A stretch of DNA of 64,000 nt from Cricetomys ansorgei. Lineage: Eukaryota; Chordata; Mammalia; Rodentia; Nesomyidae. The stretch covers positions 2,128,501 through 2,192,500 of the forward strand of contig JAMJFZ010001133.1 in assembly GCA_026225945.1 (NCBI GenBank), given 5' to 3'. Under the pieces are notes generated by a model. The model was not told the DNA's origin and did no database searches. It was given only the letters and a program-made list of their open reading frames with translations. Positions 1 to 11,974 of this stretch are shown in pieces (position 1 is the stretch's first letter; each line of letters begins with the position of its first letter). Position numbers and translations under genes: made by a program.

Positions 1-1712
1 GTCTGTAGGATTCCCTGGAGCCTGGGGGGAAGTCCTGGTGCCTGTGGGCTGCTCAGATGCCTCTGAGATGCCCTGGTACCACTGAGGTTCCTGGTGCCCA
101 AGGGAAGTCCTAGTGTCTGCAGGATATCAAAGTGCCTGTGGGAACTCCAGGAGCTTGTGGGAGGCCTTGTTGCCTATGGGAGATCCAAGTGACTGCCAGA
201 TGACCAGGTGCTTGTGGAATATCTGGGTGCCTTCTGGATGTCCAGGGCCCATGGGATAGCCAGATGCCAGTGAGATGTCTGGGTGTCTGTGGGTTGGCCT
301 AAAGCCTGTACAATAGCCAGGTGTCTGTGTTATCCCCTGAAGCCTGGGAGATGCCATGGTCCTACCGAAAGTCATAGTGCCTGTGGAATGTCCAGATTCC
401 TGTGGGAGACCCTGGTGACTGTCAGGTGTCTGTGTGCCTGTGTGATGGCCAGGTGCCTGAGGGACCACTGGGTACCTGTGTGATGTTCATGTGCTTGTAA
501 GACGTCTGGGTGTCTGTGGGATATCCAGGTGCCTGTGAGATAACCAGGTATCTGTGGGTTGGCCCAGTGCCTGCATGATACCTGGCCAACTGCAGGATTT
601 CCTGGAGCCTGGGAGAAGTTCTGGTGCCTGTGGGATACCCTGGTGCCTATAGGATGTCTGGGTGCCTACGGGAACTCCAGGTGCTTATGGGAGGCCTTGG
701 TACCTGTAGAAAGTTCTGATGCCTGCAGGATGTTCTGGTGCTTTCGGGATAGCCAGGTGCCTGTGAGATGTCTGGGTATTTCCAGGTTGGCCCAGTACCT
801 GCATGATACTTGGATGTCTGCAGGATTCCCTGAATCCTGGGGGGTGTCATGGTGTATACAGAAAGTCCTGGTATCTGTGGAAGGCCCTGGGGCCTATAAG
901 GAGCCTAGGTTGCTTGTGGAAGGGCCTAGTGACTGCCAGATGACTGGGTGCCTGTGTGATGTCCTGGTGCCTTCAGGATTTCCAGGTACCTTTGAGATGC
1001 CCAGGTGTCTGTGAGTTGGCCCAGTGCCTGCATGGTCACTGTCTGTGGGATTCCCTGGAGCCTGAGGAAAATTCTAGTGTCTGTAGAATGTCCAGATGCC
1101 TGTGTGATACTCTGATATCCATGGAGGGGGAAGGGCTGGTTCCTGAGGGAAGCCCTGGTACCTACAGGATGGCCAGGTGCCTGTGGGAACTAAAGGTGTA
1201 AGTGTGAGGTCTTGGTGCCCACAGGAGTCCCAGGTGACTGTCCACGACTGGGTGTCTGTATGATGTCTGGATATCTGAGGGGGGATGGCCAGTGACTGCT
1301 GGATGTCTAGGCACCTGAAGGACGCCCTGGTGCCCATGGATGGACCTGATCCCTGTGGAATGTCCAGGTGCTGGTGGGATGACCAAATGCCCATGGTTGC
1401 CTGTGGAGAGACTGGGTACCTATGTGATTCACCTGGGTGTCTGTGGGATCCCCTGGTGGTAGGTCCTGGTGCCTATGGAGGGTCCCGGAGACTGCAGATG
1501 TCTGGGTGCCTGTGGGATATCTGGATCCCTGAGGAATGTTCAGGTGCCTGCAGAAGACACTGATGCAGAAGGCATGTGGGAAGTCCTGGTGGCTGCCAGA
1601 TGACCAGATACCTATGTGATGTCCTGGTCCCTGAGAAATGTTGGGGGACCTGTAGGATGCCCAGGTGCTAGCAAGATACCAGGGTGTCTACTGGGTGTCC
1701 AGGTTTGGACAG
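1..1712. repeat. Degenerate 19-bp minisatellite with 12-monomer higher-order period
   Basis: The tract divides into 19-bp units close to GGTGCCTGTGGGATGTCCT, about 90 copies, each differing at several bases. A marker variant (GGTTGGCCCAG...) recurs at 292, 557, 785 and 1014. The spacings 265, 228 and 229 are close to 14, 12 and 12 units, so a 228-bp block of 12 monomers has itself been duplicated. It runs off the left edge and fades near 1712. Long open frames on both strands (up to 151 codons) follow from scarce stops in the unit and are not taken as genes. Confidence 0.9.
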
Positions 1713-1904
1713 TGAGTTCCAACTTCAGGTCGAACTCTGTCATGCTTCTTCTCAGGCTAGTACAAATCAGGTCAAAATCCACAATCAGAGCAGCCTTCTG
1801 CCTTCAAAGACCATGGTGAAGCCTGCCATCCATGCTCCTGCCACACAAGCTTGACTTAATTTTCTTTTTTTTTTGTTTTGTTTTGTTTGTTTGTTTGTTT
1901 TCTT
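1713..1904. other. Unique intergenic DNA with a T/GTTT-rich stretch
   Basis: No gene seen. 1861-1912 is a (T)n/(GTTTT)n/(GTTT)n run. Confidence 0.5.
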
Positions 1905-2010
1905 TTTTAAGGGCACAGGAACAAAAGGTGGAATGGGGAGGAATGGGAAGAGAGTGTTATTGAGATACATTGTATGAAACTAAAATTATTAATAAAGGTA
2001 TTATAAATTA
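1905..2010 (+). mobile_element. Short L1 3' end
   Basis: Purine-rich stretch followed by GAGATACATTGTATGAAA and ATTATTAATAAAG, as at the 3' end of older rodent L1 copies. Confidence 0.5.
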
Positions 2011-2039
2011 TTTTATCACATTTACTTTATTAATTTACT

Positions 2040-2245
2040 TATTTATTTGTGCGTGCACACACTCATGCCTATGGGTGTGCGTGTGCGTGTGTGTGTGCAT
2101 GTGTGTCAGTTCACGCTCATGCCAAGGTGCGTATGTGGAGGTCAGAATACAACTTTCTGTCCTTGGTTCTCTACTTCTACCTTGTGGTTCCAGGAATTGA
2201 ATTCAGGTTGTCAGACTTAGTAACAAGTGCCTTTACCTGACCTTA
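2040..2245 (-). mobile_element. B3 SINE with (GT)n
   Basis: Reverse complement of B3: GGAGGTCAGAATACAACTTT, then TTGAATTCAGGTTGTCAG and AAGTGCCTTTACC, preceded by a GT-rich run. Confidence 0.75.
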
Positions 2246-2879
2246 TACTTCATGCTAGCTTACAGTCAAAGCACTAGCAATCGCCCTGGTTGAGTTCCTT
2301 GGTGCTGAGCAGGGATCATGAAGTGCAGAGGGGTGAGAGACTCAGTACATGTTCTCTGTCTCATGACTTGTTCCCCATCAAGTCAAAAATGAAAAGGCCA
2401 AGCAAGTCACAATCTACACAGAAGAGAGCTATCAGTTCAGGTGAACACCCACCATTTGATGGACAAGGGAAGGAGATGCCTGCTGCTGCTTCCTGTGCAT
2501 TCAGGTGAGTATGAAGGATGACAGGGAGCCCTGATGTCTTTTAAGAAAATATTTCCATTCTCTATTGGCAACAAAGCCACCACTTTGCAAAGAAATCCAA
2601 GAGTACAGGTTGGAAGCCAATCGCCAGCACCTCAGTGAGTCTGTGACAAAGCCAAGATTCAGAACCATTTCTTCTAATTCCAAAGCTGACTCTCCCTGAG
2701 GCCAGTCACACTTCTCCTCTAACCGCTTCAGACAGCCTTTGGCCGACAAGTCCACAGAAAGCTGGGCTGGCAGGAGGAAGAAACGTAATTAAATTGATCA
2801 TTCCCTCCTCTCATCATGTGGGTTCTGGACACTAGTTTGGACAGATAAACCTTTTGAGTTCATATTTGGAAAACGGTAT
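2246..2879. other. Intergenic, nothing recognised
   Basis: Short open frames on both strands (up to 84 codons) without recognisable products or splice patterns. Confidence 0.4.
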
Positions 2880-3045
2880 TGCCTGTGGACACTGCCTTTC
2901 ATTAATAACACACAATCTCATGAGAAGGTAAGGCTGGCTTTGTTAAAACCATTTATTTAAAAATGAGGCTGGTGAGGCTAAATGGCTTTGCCAAAGATGA
3001 CATGGTTTATATGAGGCAGGACTGGGATGAGAAGTCCCATTCTCT
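2880..3045 (+). mobile_element. Possible MIR fragment
   Basis: AAAAATGAGGCTGGTGAGGC, then TTTGCCAAAGATGACATGG and AGGCAGGACTGGGAT follow the order of the MIR core and 3' part, strongly diverged. Confidence 0.4.
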
Positions 3046-3074
3046 ATGGGCAGCTTTTTTCCTTTTTGTTATTC

Positions 3075-3372
3075 TTTTCGTGTGTGTGTGTGTGTGTACG
3101 TGTGTGCGCGCAAGAGTGCACGTGGAGGACAGAGGATGACATGGGAAATCTTCCTTGACTGCTCTCCCACCCTATTTTTTTAAGACAGTTTCTCTCATTC
3201 AAACCTAGAGCTTTTCAACATGCTCATCTTGACAGCTTTCTCCTTCTCTGTATCCCATCTCTGCTTCCCAAGCTGCAATTACAGGTGTGCTTCCATGCAC
3301 ATGGTTCTAGCCATCTAAACTCTGGTCCTCTAACATATACGGCAAGTGTTTTAATCACTGAGCCTCTTCCCA
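3075..3372 (-). mobile_element. B4-type SINE with (GT)n
   Basis: Starts with (GT)n and GAGGACAGAGGATG; then a B1-like segment ending in AATTACAGGTGTGC and an ID-like end (CTGGTCCTCTAACATATACG, ACTGAGCC), the B4 arrangement read on the minus strand. Confidence 0.6.
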
Positions 3373-3375
3373 GTT

Positions 3376-3880
3376 GTTCTAATTGAGATTTTCTGTTGCT
3401 GTGATAAACACTAACCAAAAGTAACTCGGGGAGGAAAGGGTTTGTTTCATCTTAAAGCTCTAGGGATAGCTGGCACACACCTTTAATACCAGCACCCAGG
3501 AGGCAGAGGCAGGTGGATCTCTGTGAGTTCAAGGCCAGCCTGGTCTACAAAGTGAGTTCCAGGACAGCCAGAGCTACAGAGAAACCCTGTCTTGAAAAAC
3601 AACAAAAAACAAACAAACAAAAAAGTAAAAAGACCCTCTAGGGCCTCACTGCATCATCAAGGGAAGCCAAGGCAGGAACTCAATCAAGCAGGACAGGAAT
3701 CTAAAGGCAGGAGCTGATGCAGAGGCCATGGAGGAGTGCTGCTTGCTGGCTTTTGCCATGAAGTGCTCAGCACACTTTCCTATACATCCCAGGATCACAT
3801 ACCACATTCTGTTCAATCAAGGGACCCTCTTCCCTAGTGAATCTGATTTATGTCAACTTGACAAAACTAACTAGAACACC
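3376..3880 (-). mobile_element. MaLR-type LTR interrupted by a B1
   Basis: Both halves (3376-3465 and 3636-3880) belong to the common rodent LTR that read on the + strand gives TTCTGTTGCTGTGATAAACA ... GAGGCCATGGAGGAGTG ... TGTCAACTTGACAAAACTAA. The B1 at 3466-3635 splits it. Confidence 0.65.
3466..3635 (+). mobile_element. B1 SINE inserted in an LTR, with target-site duplication
   Basis: Clear B1 body (GGAGGCAGAGGCAGGTGGAT, GGCCAGCCTGGTCTACAAAG) and an A-rich tail. CTCTAGGG stands on both sides (3458-3465 and 3636-3643). Confidence 0.9.
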
Positions 3881-3894
3881 AGCCCAATATCTCC

Positions 3895-3980
3895 TTAATT
3901 TTTTTGAGACTGAATCTCACTCTATAGCTCAGGCTGGCCTTGAACCTGTGAACCTCTTGATTCAGACTCATGAAAAGAGT
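3895..3980 (-). mobile_element. B1 fragment
   Basis: TTTTTTTGAGACTGAATCTC ... CTCAGGCTGGCCTTGAACC, the reverse of the B1 3' half. Confidence 0.6.
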
Positions 3981-5470
3981 TAGAGACATAGATAATCATA
4001 AGGAAAAAATAATATTCCTAATTGCTAAAAAAAACTATCACAACTATCTATGTGTAAAAGTGTAGACATAAATTACATCTACATATATCTTCATATACAT
4101 ATTAACACCACAATACAATGTGAATTTTTATCTAAGGAAATACAGATCTAAGTTAGTTTTAATGGATTTAAACTACATTAGTTTTAATGAACTCCATGAA
4201 ACAAATGAATTAAAATGTATCTTATCATCATTTTTATTGTCCTGTACATTTGAGTCATTTCCTATCTTTATTATCGTAACTTTTTCAATGGATGGCTTGA
4301 CATTTACGGTTTTGTTTATTTGTTCTAGTACTTCCTGGGTAAACATCTCAAGATGTAATTTTGTTACATCTGTTTTCTAATTTTCAAAATTCCCTAGTCT
4401 TTGGAATCTTCCAGATCATTTAGTTGCCTGGGGAAAAAAAGAAAAAGAAAAAAGATGGATTAGATTCTTTTGTCACAGACACCCCCGACCCTGCTGGTCA
4501 ATAGACCCAAGTATTTCCAAAGCTGTAGAGTGCAAAAGAGTATCTAGCCAGGTGTGGGCAGAGAAAGAACTCTCTAGAACCCATTGGGATGTACACATAG
4601 TAGTCTTCTCCCGCAGGAAAACAAAACAAAGACACAGCAAAAATTCTAAGAAAACTATGCAAGGCTATTAACCTGCTTTTTTTTTTTTTTTACATTTCAA
4701 CATGCCATGGTGATTAGCCATTTGCAAACAATGATTCAAGTTATTCTATTCAGATTACACATTTTTCTCCTCTCCAAAGACGATGACTTATATGTCTCTA
4801 TGCTTGACTTTCTTTAAAGCGCTGTCTCTGGAGATAGGAAAACAATTAAGACAAGAGGCCAGCTTCTGGCAGAACAGCCTGGCCTGCACTGTTCCCTGCT
4901 AAGTGCATCCTGCCTTTCCTCCTTCCACCAGTCCATAACTCTCAGGAGAAAAAAAAAAGAAAAAAAAAACTAAGTGAATTATTCTCCCTAATCTTGTGTA
5001 GTTTAATTTGGAAGCATTCCTAGTCCAACATGGCAAAATAATTTAGGGCAAGTCAAAAGAGTGATGTTGACCTTGACCAAAATTCAAGTAACTACTCAAG
5101 GCTGGCTGTGTCTGAAGGCATAGCAGCCGGGCCAACTGAGAAAGGAAGGCTTCTTCACCCCTGACTTCATTGTATGGGCCAGAGCTGGATGGTTAGATGG
5201 ATCAGGAGTCTGGGATCAAAGAGTGGGCTGGTATCCTAAAAGGAACACTAAATGGGACTATAATGGCCTTGGTTTATGGCCTAAGACCCATCAGTTCTGA
5301 CTGTCAACATAGAGCTTATTTCCTTCAAAAGCAATAGGGTATTCAACAGCCTGGAATTAGAGTCAAGCAATGGAAAAAGAGAAAATCTGCCCCCAGATGC
5401 AAGCAGCCTGGATACTAAAACGGCGTCAACATAAAAATACAGCTCTCACCTCAAAGGGAATAAGAATTTA
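3981..5470. other. Intergenic, AT-rich, nothing recognised
   Basis: AT-rich DNA with A- and T-runs (for example 4678-4691 and 4950-4969). One 86-codon open frame (4120-4380) has no recognisable product. Confidence 0.4.
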
Positions 5471-5474
5471 TTCT

Positions 5475-5660
5475 GGGGTTTGAGATAAGGATCTGGGTTT
5501 GAATCCCCAGAACCCACATGAAAGGCCAGGCACACAGTACAAGCATCTCTAATCCCAGCGCTCCTACACAGAGATGGAAGGTGGAGAGGCAAAGCAGGAA
5601 ACAACAAAGAGACCCAACACCCAAGGTTGTCCTCTGTCTACATGTACCATGAAAAGGGTG
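5475..5660 (+). mobile_element. ID/B4-type SINE
   Basis: CTGGGTTTGAATCCCCAGAA (ID part) followed by TCTAATCCCAGCGCTCCTAC (B1-like part). Confidence 0.55.
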
Positions 5661-5744
5661 TGCCTACACTCACGCACAGTGATGTGTACACTGTTTCCAT
5701 GAGTAACTACAAAAGTAAAGCTTTGGATGCTCAAAATATATACG

Positions 5745-5932
5745 ATATGGACTGAAGAGATGACTCGGTGGCTAAGAGCATGCACTGGTCTTGCAGAGGA
5801 CCTGACTTTGGTTCCCAGGGTCCACATCAAGATCATGACCTCCAGTAACTCCAGCTCCAGGGAACGCAATTCTGGCTTCTATGGGCACTCATGAGCGTGG
5901 GCACACATAATTAAAAAGAAAAAGAAACCTTT
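5745..5932 (+). mobile_element. B2 SINE
   Basis: GACTGAAGAGATGACTCGGT, GCAGAGGACCTGACTTTGGT and GTAACTCCAGCTCCAGGGAA in order. Confidence 0.8.
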
Positions 5933-5939
5933 ATAAACA

Positions 5940-6260
5940 TGACAACTATAAGGAGGAATACTTACATAAGGTGGTAGGCATCCTCAGAACCCCATCTCCC
6001 CGCTCCCACTGCCACTCCCCGAGCGCGGGTCCCCTGCACCTGGCCAGTGCAGAGAACCTGCCCGAAACCCAGCTGGCTGAGGGCTGGGGCAGAGCAGAGA
6101 CAGAACTCGTGGGAGCCTATACTAACTTGTGTATGTGTGTGCAAGTTATATAAATTTTTAAATATTTAAAGTACTTTGTATGATTATAACAGTAACACTA
6201 TTAAGTATTTAAAATCACAGAAAGTGCATTAAATACACATAACCTGCATGAAAATGTTGT

Positions 6261-6264
<4 letters not shown>
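5940..6264. other. Short GC-rich patch in intergenic DNA
   Basis: 5985-6115 is moderately GC-rich with open frames of about 60 codons on both strands; few CpG, no splice pattern, no recognised gene. Confidence 0.4.

Positions 6265-6305
<41 letters not shown>
6265..6305. repeat. (CA)n microsatellite
   Basis: About 20 uninterrupted CA dinucleotides. Confidence 0.97.
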
Positions 6306-6307
<2 letters not shown>

Positions 6308-6874
6308 GGGTTATACTGGGTTAACGAAGGGTATACAGTATTTGCTACACATTTTGCATTCGACAAAAAGCATACACTATCCTAAATGCATGCACACCAC
6401 CTTGCTGGGCAATCTTGTCTGCAATTCCAAAATTCATTCTAAGAACTTCACAAATTCTAATGAAGAATGTGCACAAGTAATTTTCCATTGTAATGCCTCA
6501 AAATTTTTGGGAAAGTTTTACTTTTATTAGTGGAAAATATTTGCATAAGTAAATTAGCTTGATAAATTTCTTATTTTCACGTAAAAGAATCCCTATAAAT
6601 CTGAGACCTTTATTTTAGTTCTTCCTTACAAGGGCATCAAGCAAGTTCCAAAGGAGACACCAATGAAGAGGTCTGAATGTCTCACCAGGCTGTGTCCATA
6701 ATGTTGTTCTGAAATGTAGCTGATGTCAACATGAAGTCAGCAGACATGTTTCAGTATATGGCGTACCCAAGACATGGTTAGCAAACATCAGTAAATATTT
6801 CCTCACCACCCGATCTCTCTCTTTCAAAAAACAAACAAAACAAGCCATTGAATTGAATTTATGTATTTACTGCT
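6306..6874. other. Intergenic, nothing recognised
   Basis: AT-rich; one 62-codon open frame (6342-6530) without recognisable product. Confidence 0.4.
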
Positions 6875-7010
6875 TTTGACTGGAGGTCGGGGGTTTGTTT
6901 TGAGATGGAGACTTTTCTATTGTCCAGACTAGTCTCAAATTCATGTGCTTTAAACACTCAAATCATCCTCCTGCCTCAGCCTAACGAAACCACAAGTACC
7001 CCAACATGTT
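6875..7010 (-). mobile_element. Old B1 SINE
   Basis: TTTTGAGATGGAGACTTTTC ... CCTCCTGCCTCAGCCTAACG ... CAAGTACCCCAACATG, a diverged B1 on the minus strand. Confidence 0.55.
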
Positions 7011-7889
7011 CTACTGAACAAGTTGTCACATTCATTGACAAAAGTCACTGAACAAAAGTCACGTTCATTTGACTTGGTTTGGAATATTAGAAGATTGGCT
7101 TTTCCATTTATGTCTAAGGTGGTTTGTCCTTTATTTTCTAACTTGACACTGACTTATAAAGTAGGAAACAGGTCAGAACAGAAGAAAGCAGCAGAATTGG
7201 GAAGCGTAATAGATGATCTATAAGCAGATACACCATCTATGAAGGCGCGAGGCCCAGGACAGTGTACAGGTGGCAGCTTAGAAGAGCCATGAATGTCTCA
7301 TGGGGCTTCCTCTCATCAGACAAGACTAAAGAGCTCCTCTCTCTGTTCTCCAGTTCCCCTTATCTTTCATGACCTTCCTTGCAGTTCTCTTGCTGCTCTC
7401 TCTGTGGTCTCCACCTCCTGCAGTGCCTGGACCTTCTCCACCAGCTGGCTGTCAAATGATTTATCCCCATGTTCACAAATGAAAGCGCTCAGCTGACAAG
7501 TGTCAAAATCAGAACCTAAACCCCCAAATGACAATTTCTGGAGATACACAGCAGGTCACACTCTAAAAAGATTTCTGGTATAGCATTGAAATTTACCTAA
7601 CAGCCATTAGATTTTCACCTCATGTGAAAAACAAGTCCCTAAAAGCCAGAAATGGATATGTTAATATCATTGCTATCAAACTTGGATAAAATATATGTTA
7701 AAACACAAGAAGTCAAGTATAAAAATGTGAAGAAAACCTTGATTTCCTCAGCTCTTTGTTAAACAATGTCATTTTAGGTTTTTGAGAAGTGTGATGAATG
7801 CCCTCTAGTGTTTGCTGGAATAGATGCTTTAAGAACAGAAAGATAATTTGTCTCTTTAAATAACATTTCAAAACTACTTAAAAGAAAAT
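7011..7889. other. Intergenic, nothing recognised
   Basis: Three open frames of 60-67 codons (7023-7223, 7293-7496, 7367-7549) show no domain or splice pattern. Confidence 0.4.
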
Positions 7890-8035
7890 ATTCCCAGATT
7901 GGGTGGCTCACACCTATAACCCCAGTGGGAGACTGAGGCAGGAAGATCACCAGTACAAAGCTAGCCTGGGCTAATGAGTAGGAGGACATAGGCTATGAAG
8001 TGAGACCCTGTCTCAAAAATAAACTAATCAATAAG
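7890..8035 (+). mobile_element. Old B1 SINE
   Basis: GGTGGCTCACACCTATAACC ... GACTGAGGCAGGAAGATCAC ... GAGACCCTGTCTCAAAAATA. Confidence 0.8.
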
Positions 8036-9389
8036 GAACTCATAAGTAATAAAATCTGAATGAGTAAAGTGTTGTATGTATTACAATAAATGAGCGTTCT
8101 TGCTTGAAGAGTAGATGTTACAGCATTATACACAAGGTGGTAAAGATCAAAGTGCTCCTGCGACTTTTTTGGATATATATGGTACCCACATTTTGCCTCC
8201 TTTCTAGTTAGCTCCACTCTAAATCAGCTGCAAGAGTCATTCTCAAAGGAACAATATGCAGAGAGTTGGTATCAATAGCCACACCTGTGAATGCCTACAA
8301 AGAACTTCTACCTCTGCAGTATAAACTCCATTTCCACAGGCATCTACTGGCCCTAGGGAGTGTCCTTGTTGGTAATGGCCATGGTGGAGAAAGAAAACAG
8401 AAAACAGATATGATTTGCCCGGGCAGGTGCCAAACTTTACTCCAGCGTGTCTTGCCTTAACCCTATATATCAACAAATCATTCTAAGAAGTCATGTCAAG
8501 AATAAGAAATACCAGCCCTTTAGTGCTTGAGAACCAGTGTCCGGTCTGCCTCGTGGGGCATATCCAGAGAGGGATGGAATAAGCACATGGAGATGCTATC
8601 TTGACTGAATGTATTCATGCCCTCTCTGTTAATAAGGAAAATGACCGTCACAGACAGAAAGAGCATCGACAGGTGAGGAATAAGTCAGGAAGTTGGTACT
8701 TGCTATCATCCTTGCCATCATCACTGAGCCTCTCTTGAGGAGCTGCCCATCTTCACCATCTGAGGACCAAGGGATGGACACCAGAAACAACCTTGGTCAG
8801 AGTCTAACCCAGGAATAGAATGCTTGAACAAAGGTGTTCCTTAGATGGCCTGACTGTTTCTGTGCTCCCCAAGACATAGGCACCCCTAAGAGCCCAAGAT
8901 TGTTACTCTCTCCTTGCTTAGATTAGGCAGGATATAGTATCAAGCTACTTCATAATAAGCACATAAAGAACAAAGTTAAGGCCTGTCATTTTGTGTTTCA
9001 ATTACAAATAAATAATTCACGCAGAATACAATATCATTGAGATTATAGCCTTGACATGTAATTTGTAGAAATAAATTATAACTGAGTTTTTTTTTTAAAG
9101 ACCAAAAGAACACCAAGGATTATTAGAGAAAAATATTATTTACTACCGCTTACAGACAAGATGGCCCCTTTTCTTCTTTGCTTCAGTGGTTGGACAGTGT
9201 GAAACAACTTCTGTTTCCTAAAAGTCATGCATGCAATTGAGTTCATACTTATTCCATCTCAACCTTTCAAATGGTAATAAATAGCCTAATGTTTCTTATC
9301 AAATAATCCATATATCCTACAGAACAGAAGGAAAGCAAAGTCAATATTTCCACTTACATAGTTGATTCAGAATATTTCAAAGAAATCTC
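8036..9389. other. Intergenic, nothing recognised
   Basis: Unique-looking DNA with open frames of at most 77 codons and no recognisable product. Confidence 0.4.
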
Positions 9390-9510
9390 TGAGCCACGTG
9401 GTGGTTCACACCTGTAAATCCAGCACTCAGTGGTTGAAGCAAGAGGAATAGGAGGTCAAGCCAGACTTGACTACCTAGTGAGTTCAAGGCCTGTGTAGTT
9501 TGCAGAGGTG
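9390..9510 (+). mobile_element. Diverged B1 SINE
   Basis: GCCACGTGGTGGTTCACACC ... AAATCCAGCACTCAGTGGTT ... CTAGTGAGTTCAAGGCCTG. Confidence 0.7.
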
Positions 9511-9689
9511 AGGGTGGGGGTGGGGAGGACGGGAAAAAGAATCAAGTCTCTTAGCATATACTGCAAAAAAAAATTCCCAATAAAAGATTAAAATACCTAT
9601 TTATTCTCTTTAGTAGATAATTTCATAAAAATAAAATTAGCAATAATAATAAAACCTTAGTAGGCAAATGTGCTTTAGTTTGAATGTTC

Positions 9690-9840
9690 TCAAGTGATTT
9701 TATTTGAGCCTTAAAAAATACATGACAGAGTAGAGATTTGTTTCTCTACCAGATAAAGAAACTGAGGGTAATGGCACGGAGTGAGGGGGGCTCACCCAGA
9801 CTTGAGGTTACTGGGTAGCAGCACTTCTTCTGATGTGAAC
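9690..9840 (+). mobile_element. Possible MIR fragment
   Basis: CAGATAAAGAAACTGAGGGT then GCTCACCCAGACTTGAGGTT matches the order of the MIR 3' core. The 114-codon frame on the other strand (9746-10090) is therefore not taken as a gene. Confidence 0.45.
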
Positions 9841-10915
9841 AGTCAGCATGATGTTCTGTGTGCATGCAGCGATGACACCACCACCCTTCTTCGCAGGAGT
9901 ATGTTTCTAGCTTTGAACAAGGTGGGTGTAAGTCAGAGCCCTGCCTGTGGCTTTGGAGCTTCTGAGCCCACTGATATCCTAGGACTGCCCTTTTAGCAAC
10001 CAGGCGCAGATAGCAAGGCTGAAAGAGACCTGGTTTAAAGACGCCAAAATCTCTAATGCCTAAAAACTGGAAGTTCGATGGTCCAAACACAAGAATCTTA
10101 AGTCTCCTGCTTCAAGTCCTCATTATTCATGTGACTTTCAGAAGGGATCTCTTGTTGTCTGTGGTCTCAGAGAAGCAGGTACCAAAGCAGATTACAGGGA
10201 TTCTGTAAAGGGAGATGTCTGCATAAAGAGAAGGAACTAAAGGCCCAGGACAGCTGCCCTAAGTGGACAGAGTCCACCTGTCTCCCGGGAATGGTCTAAC
10301 TCTATCCTCCTGTGCTAGATTCTTAGGGACAGCAATCTGGGGGAGGCATGGCTTAACTAGGAACCAAAGAACGGAAGGATTCCAGGGTCCAGAAGTGGAG
10401 ATCTTACAGTCAGATGCGATTTCCCCACCATAGACTGTGTGAAAGGAAGGTGCAGGAGAGAAGTTTCTAGAACCTTCCAATATTCAAAGCTAGACCCGTT
10501 TACTCAGAAAATAGATAATTCGTAAAACGAAAGCATTCCATATGATTCAGGAACAGCATGAACAGCTTTGTTACAAAGGGAGTAGAGGAGTAAAGAGGGT
10601 TCCAAACCAGTGAATACAAACTGGGCGATACTTTTGTTGACCACCAGGTAGCGCTCTTTTGCTTTTTTAAAAAGCAAAAAAAAAAAAAAAAATCTTAATT
10701 TAACAAGGGATTGGGCAGATTGTTTGAAAGGTCTTAACTCGTCTTTTTAAATCACTTGAATGGTTTCACATCATATTTACAACTTTTGTAAAACTGGTCC
10801 CCCCTCCCATTACCACAGAATGATCAAATTGCGATATTATTGTTTTTAAAGCCACCAAGACTAAATACATAATTAAATCAGTAAAATAAAGTCATAGATA
10901 ATATTACTTTTTAAA
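9841..10915. other. Intergenic, nothing recognised
   Basis: Contains an A-run at 10676-10692 and no supportable gene. Confidence 0.4.
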
Positions 10916-11060
10916 TTAACTTTTTAGGTTGGCATAAAATGTGATGAGTTTCAGCATGGTATTTACATATGTGTATGTCATATTCCTTTGCTCCTACCCC
11001 TCCCTCACTCTCTGCCCCCAGCTCCTCTGCCTTCCCCTAGTTGACTCCCACTTCATAATA
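10916..11060. mobile_element. Possible L1 3' UTR fragment
   Basis: Pyrimidine-rich stretch (CTCCTACCCCTCCCTCACTC) following GGTATTTACATATGTGTATG, resembling a reversed rodent L1 3' UTR. Confidence 0.35.
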
Positions 11061-11669
11061 CTACTGTATGCCTACTTTTTTTTTCAACAAAAAATTGAAA
11101 AACCCATTTAATCCTCATATTCAGTAACCAGTGAAAACACTGTCACAGATCTCCCACCTGCTCCATAATTACTCTCTGTTCATCCAAAATGTAATGCTGT
11201 ATAGGAAGCATACTGCTTTAAACTGGACTTGAGGATGGGGGGCACGCACGTGCACACCTACACACACACAACACTTTTGTGGGATGGACCTTGACAATGA
11301 ACTTTTTACTGAATTGTCTCCCTAGCCTAGTACAATACTTTAACAACCTTTCTGTGCCCATCCCCCAAAGAAGGCAGCATACAAAATTAACAATGTTTAC
11401 AGTGCAGATCAGGACCAGGACCAGGAGTCGGTGACAGCAGGAATGTGATTTGTTCTGTGTCTCCATTTTAGGATGCTCTCATTATCATCCCAGGGAAATT
11501 TTTTAAAAGGAATTTTGAAATAAAAAAATGCAAAAACATAATGAGATCAGTGACTTTATTGACAGACCTGTTAAGGATGGGGTTAGAAACCCAGTTTTTA
11601 CTTCCAGTTGATACTTAATATTTGCACATATTACGAGGTACAGTGTGGGATTGTATTGCAATTGTGTTC

Positions 11670-11755
11670 TCATCTGCTTCCTTTTGGTGTGATAAAATAC
11701 TGATCAAAAGCAACTTGGGGAGGAAGGGTTTCTGGGAGCCACAGCAAGGGAATCT
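11670..11755 (-). mobile_element. Truncated MaLR-type LTR
   Basis: TTGGTGTGATAAAATACTGA then AAAGCAACTTGGGGAGGAAG, the same end as the LTRs at 3376 and 11975. Confidence 0.55.
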
Positions 11756-11974
11756 AACAGTTGGCCTAATCTAGGAGATAGAGAAGATCTTCCCAAGAAG
11801 TTATACTCAACCTGAGACTCCACAGAAGAGAGGTGTCGAATAAAAAAATAAATAAAAATAGATTCCAGGAGGAATTTGATTTTACAAAGAATGGCAGGTG
11901 AGAGAGAAGATGTCAGATTCTAAAAAGTGAGAGTATTTTAGCCTAGCTAAAACAACACTCTAAGGGTGATATCA

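Noticed and set aside
559..1014. 151-codon + strand frame, with others of 106-113 codons on the minus strand
   Set aside because: They lie wholly in the 19-bp minisatellite and follow its period; no start context, splice sites or known product.
1..1712. Regular repeats considered as a CRISPR array
   Set aside because: Units are contiguous 19-mers without spacers, in rodent DNA.
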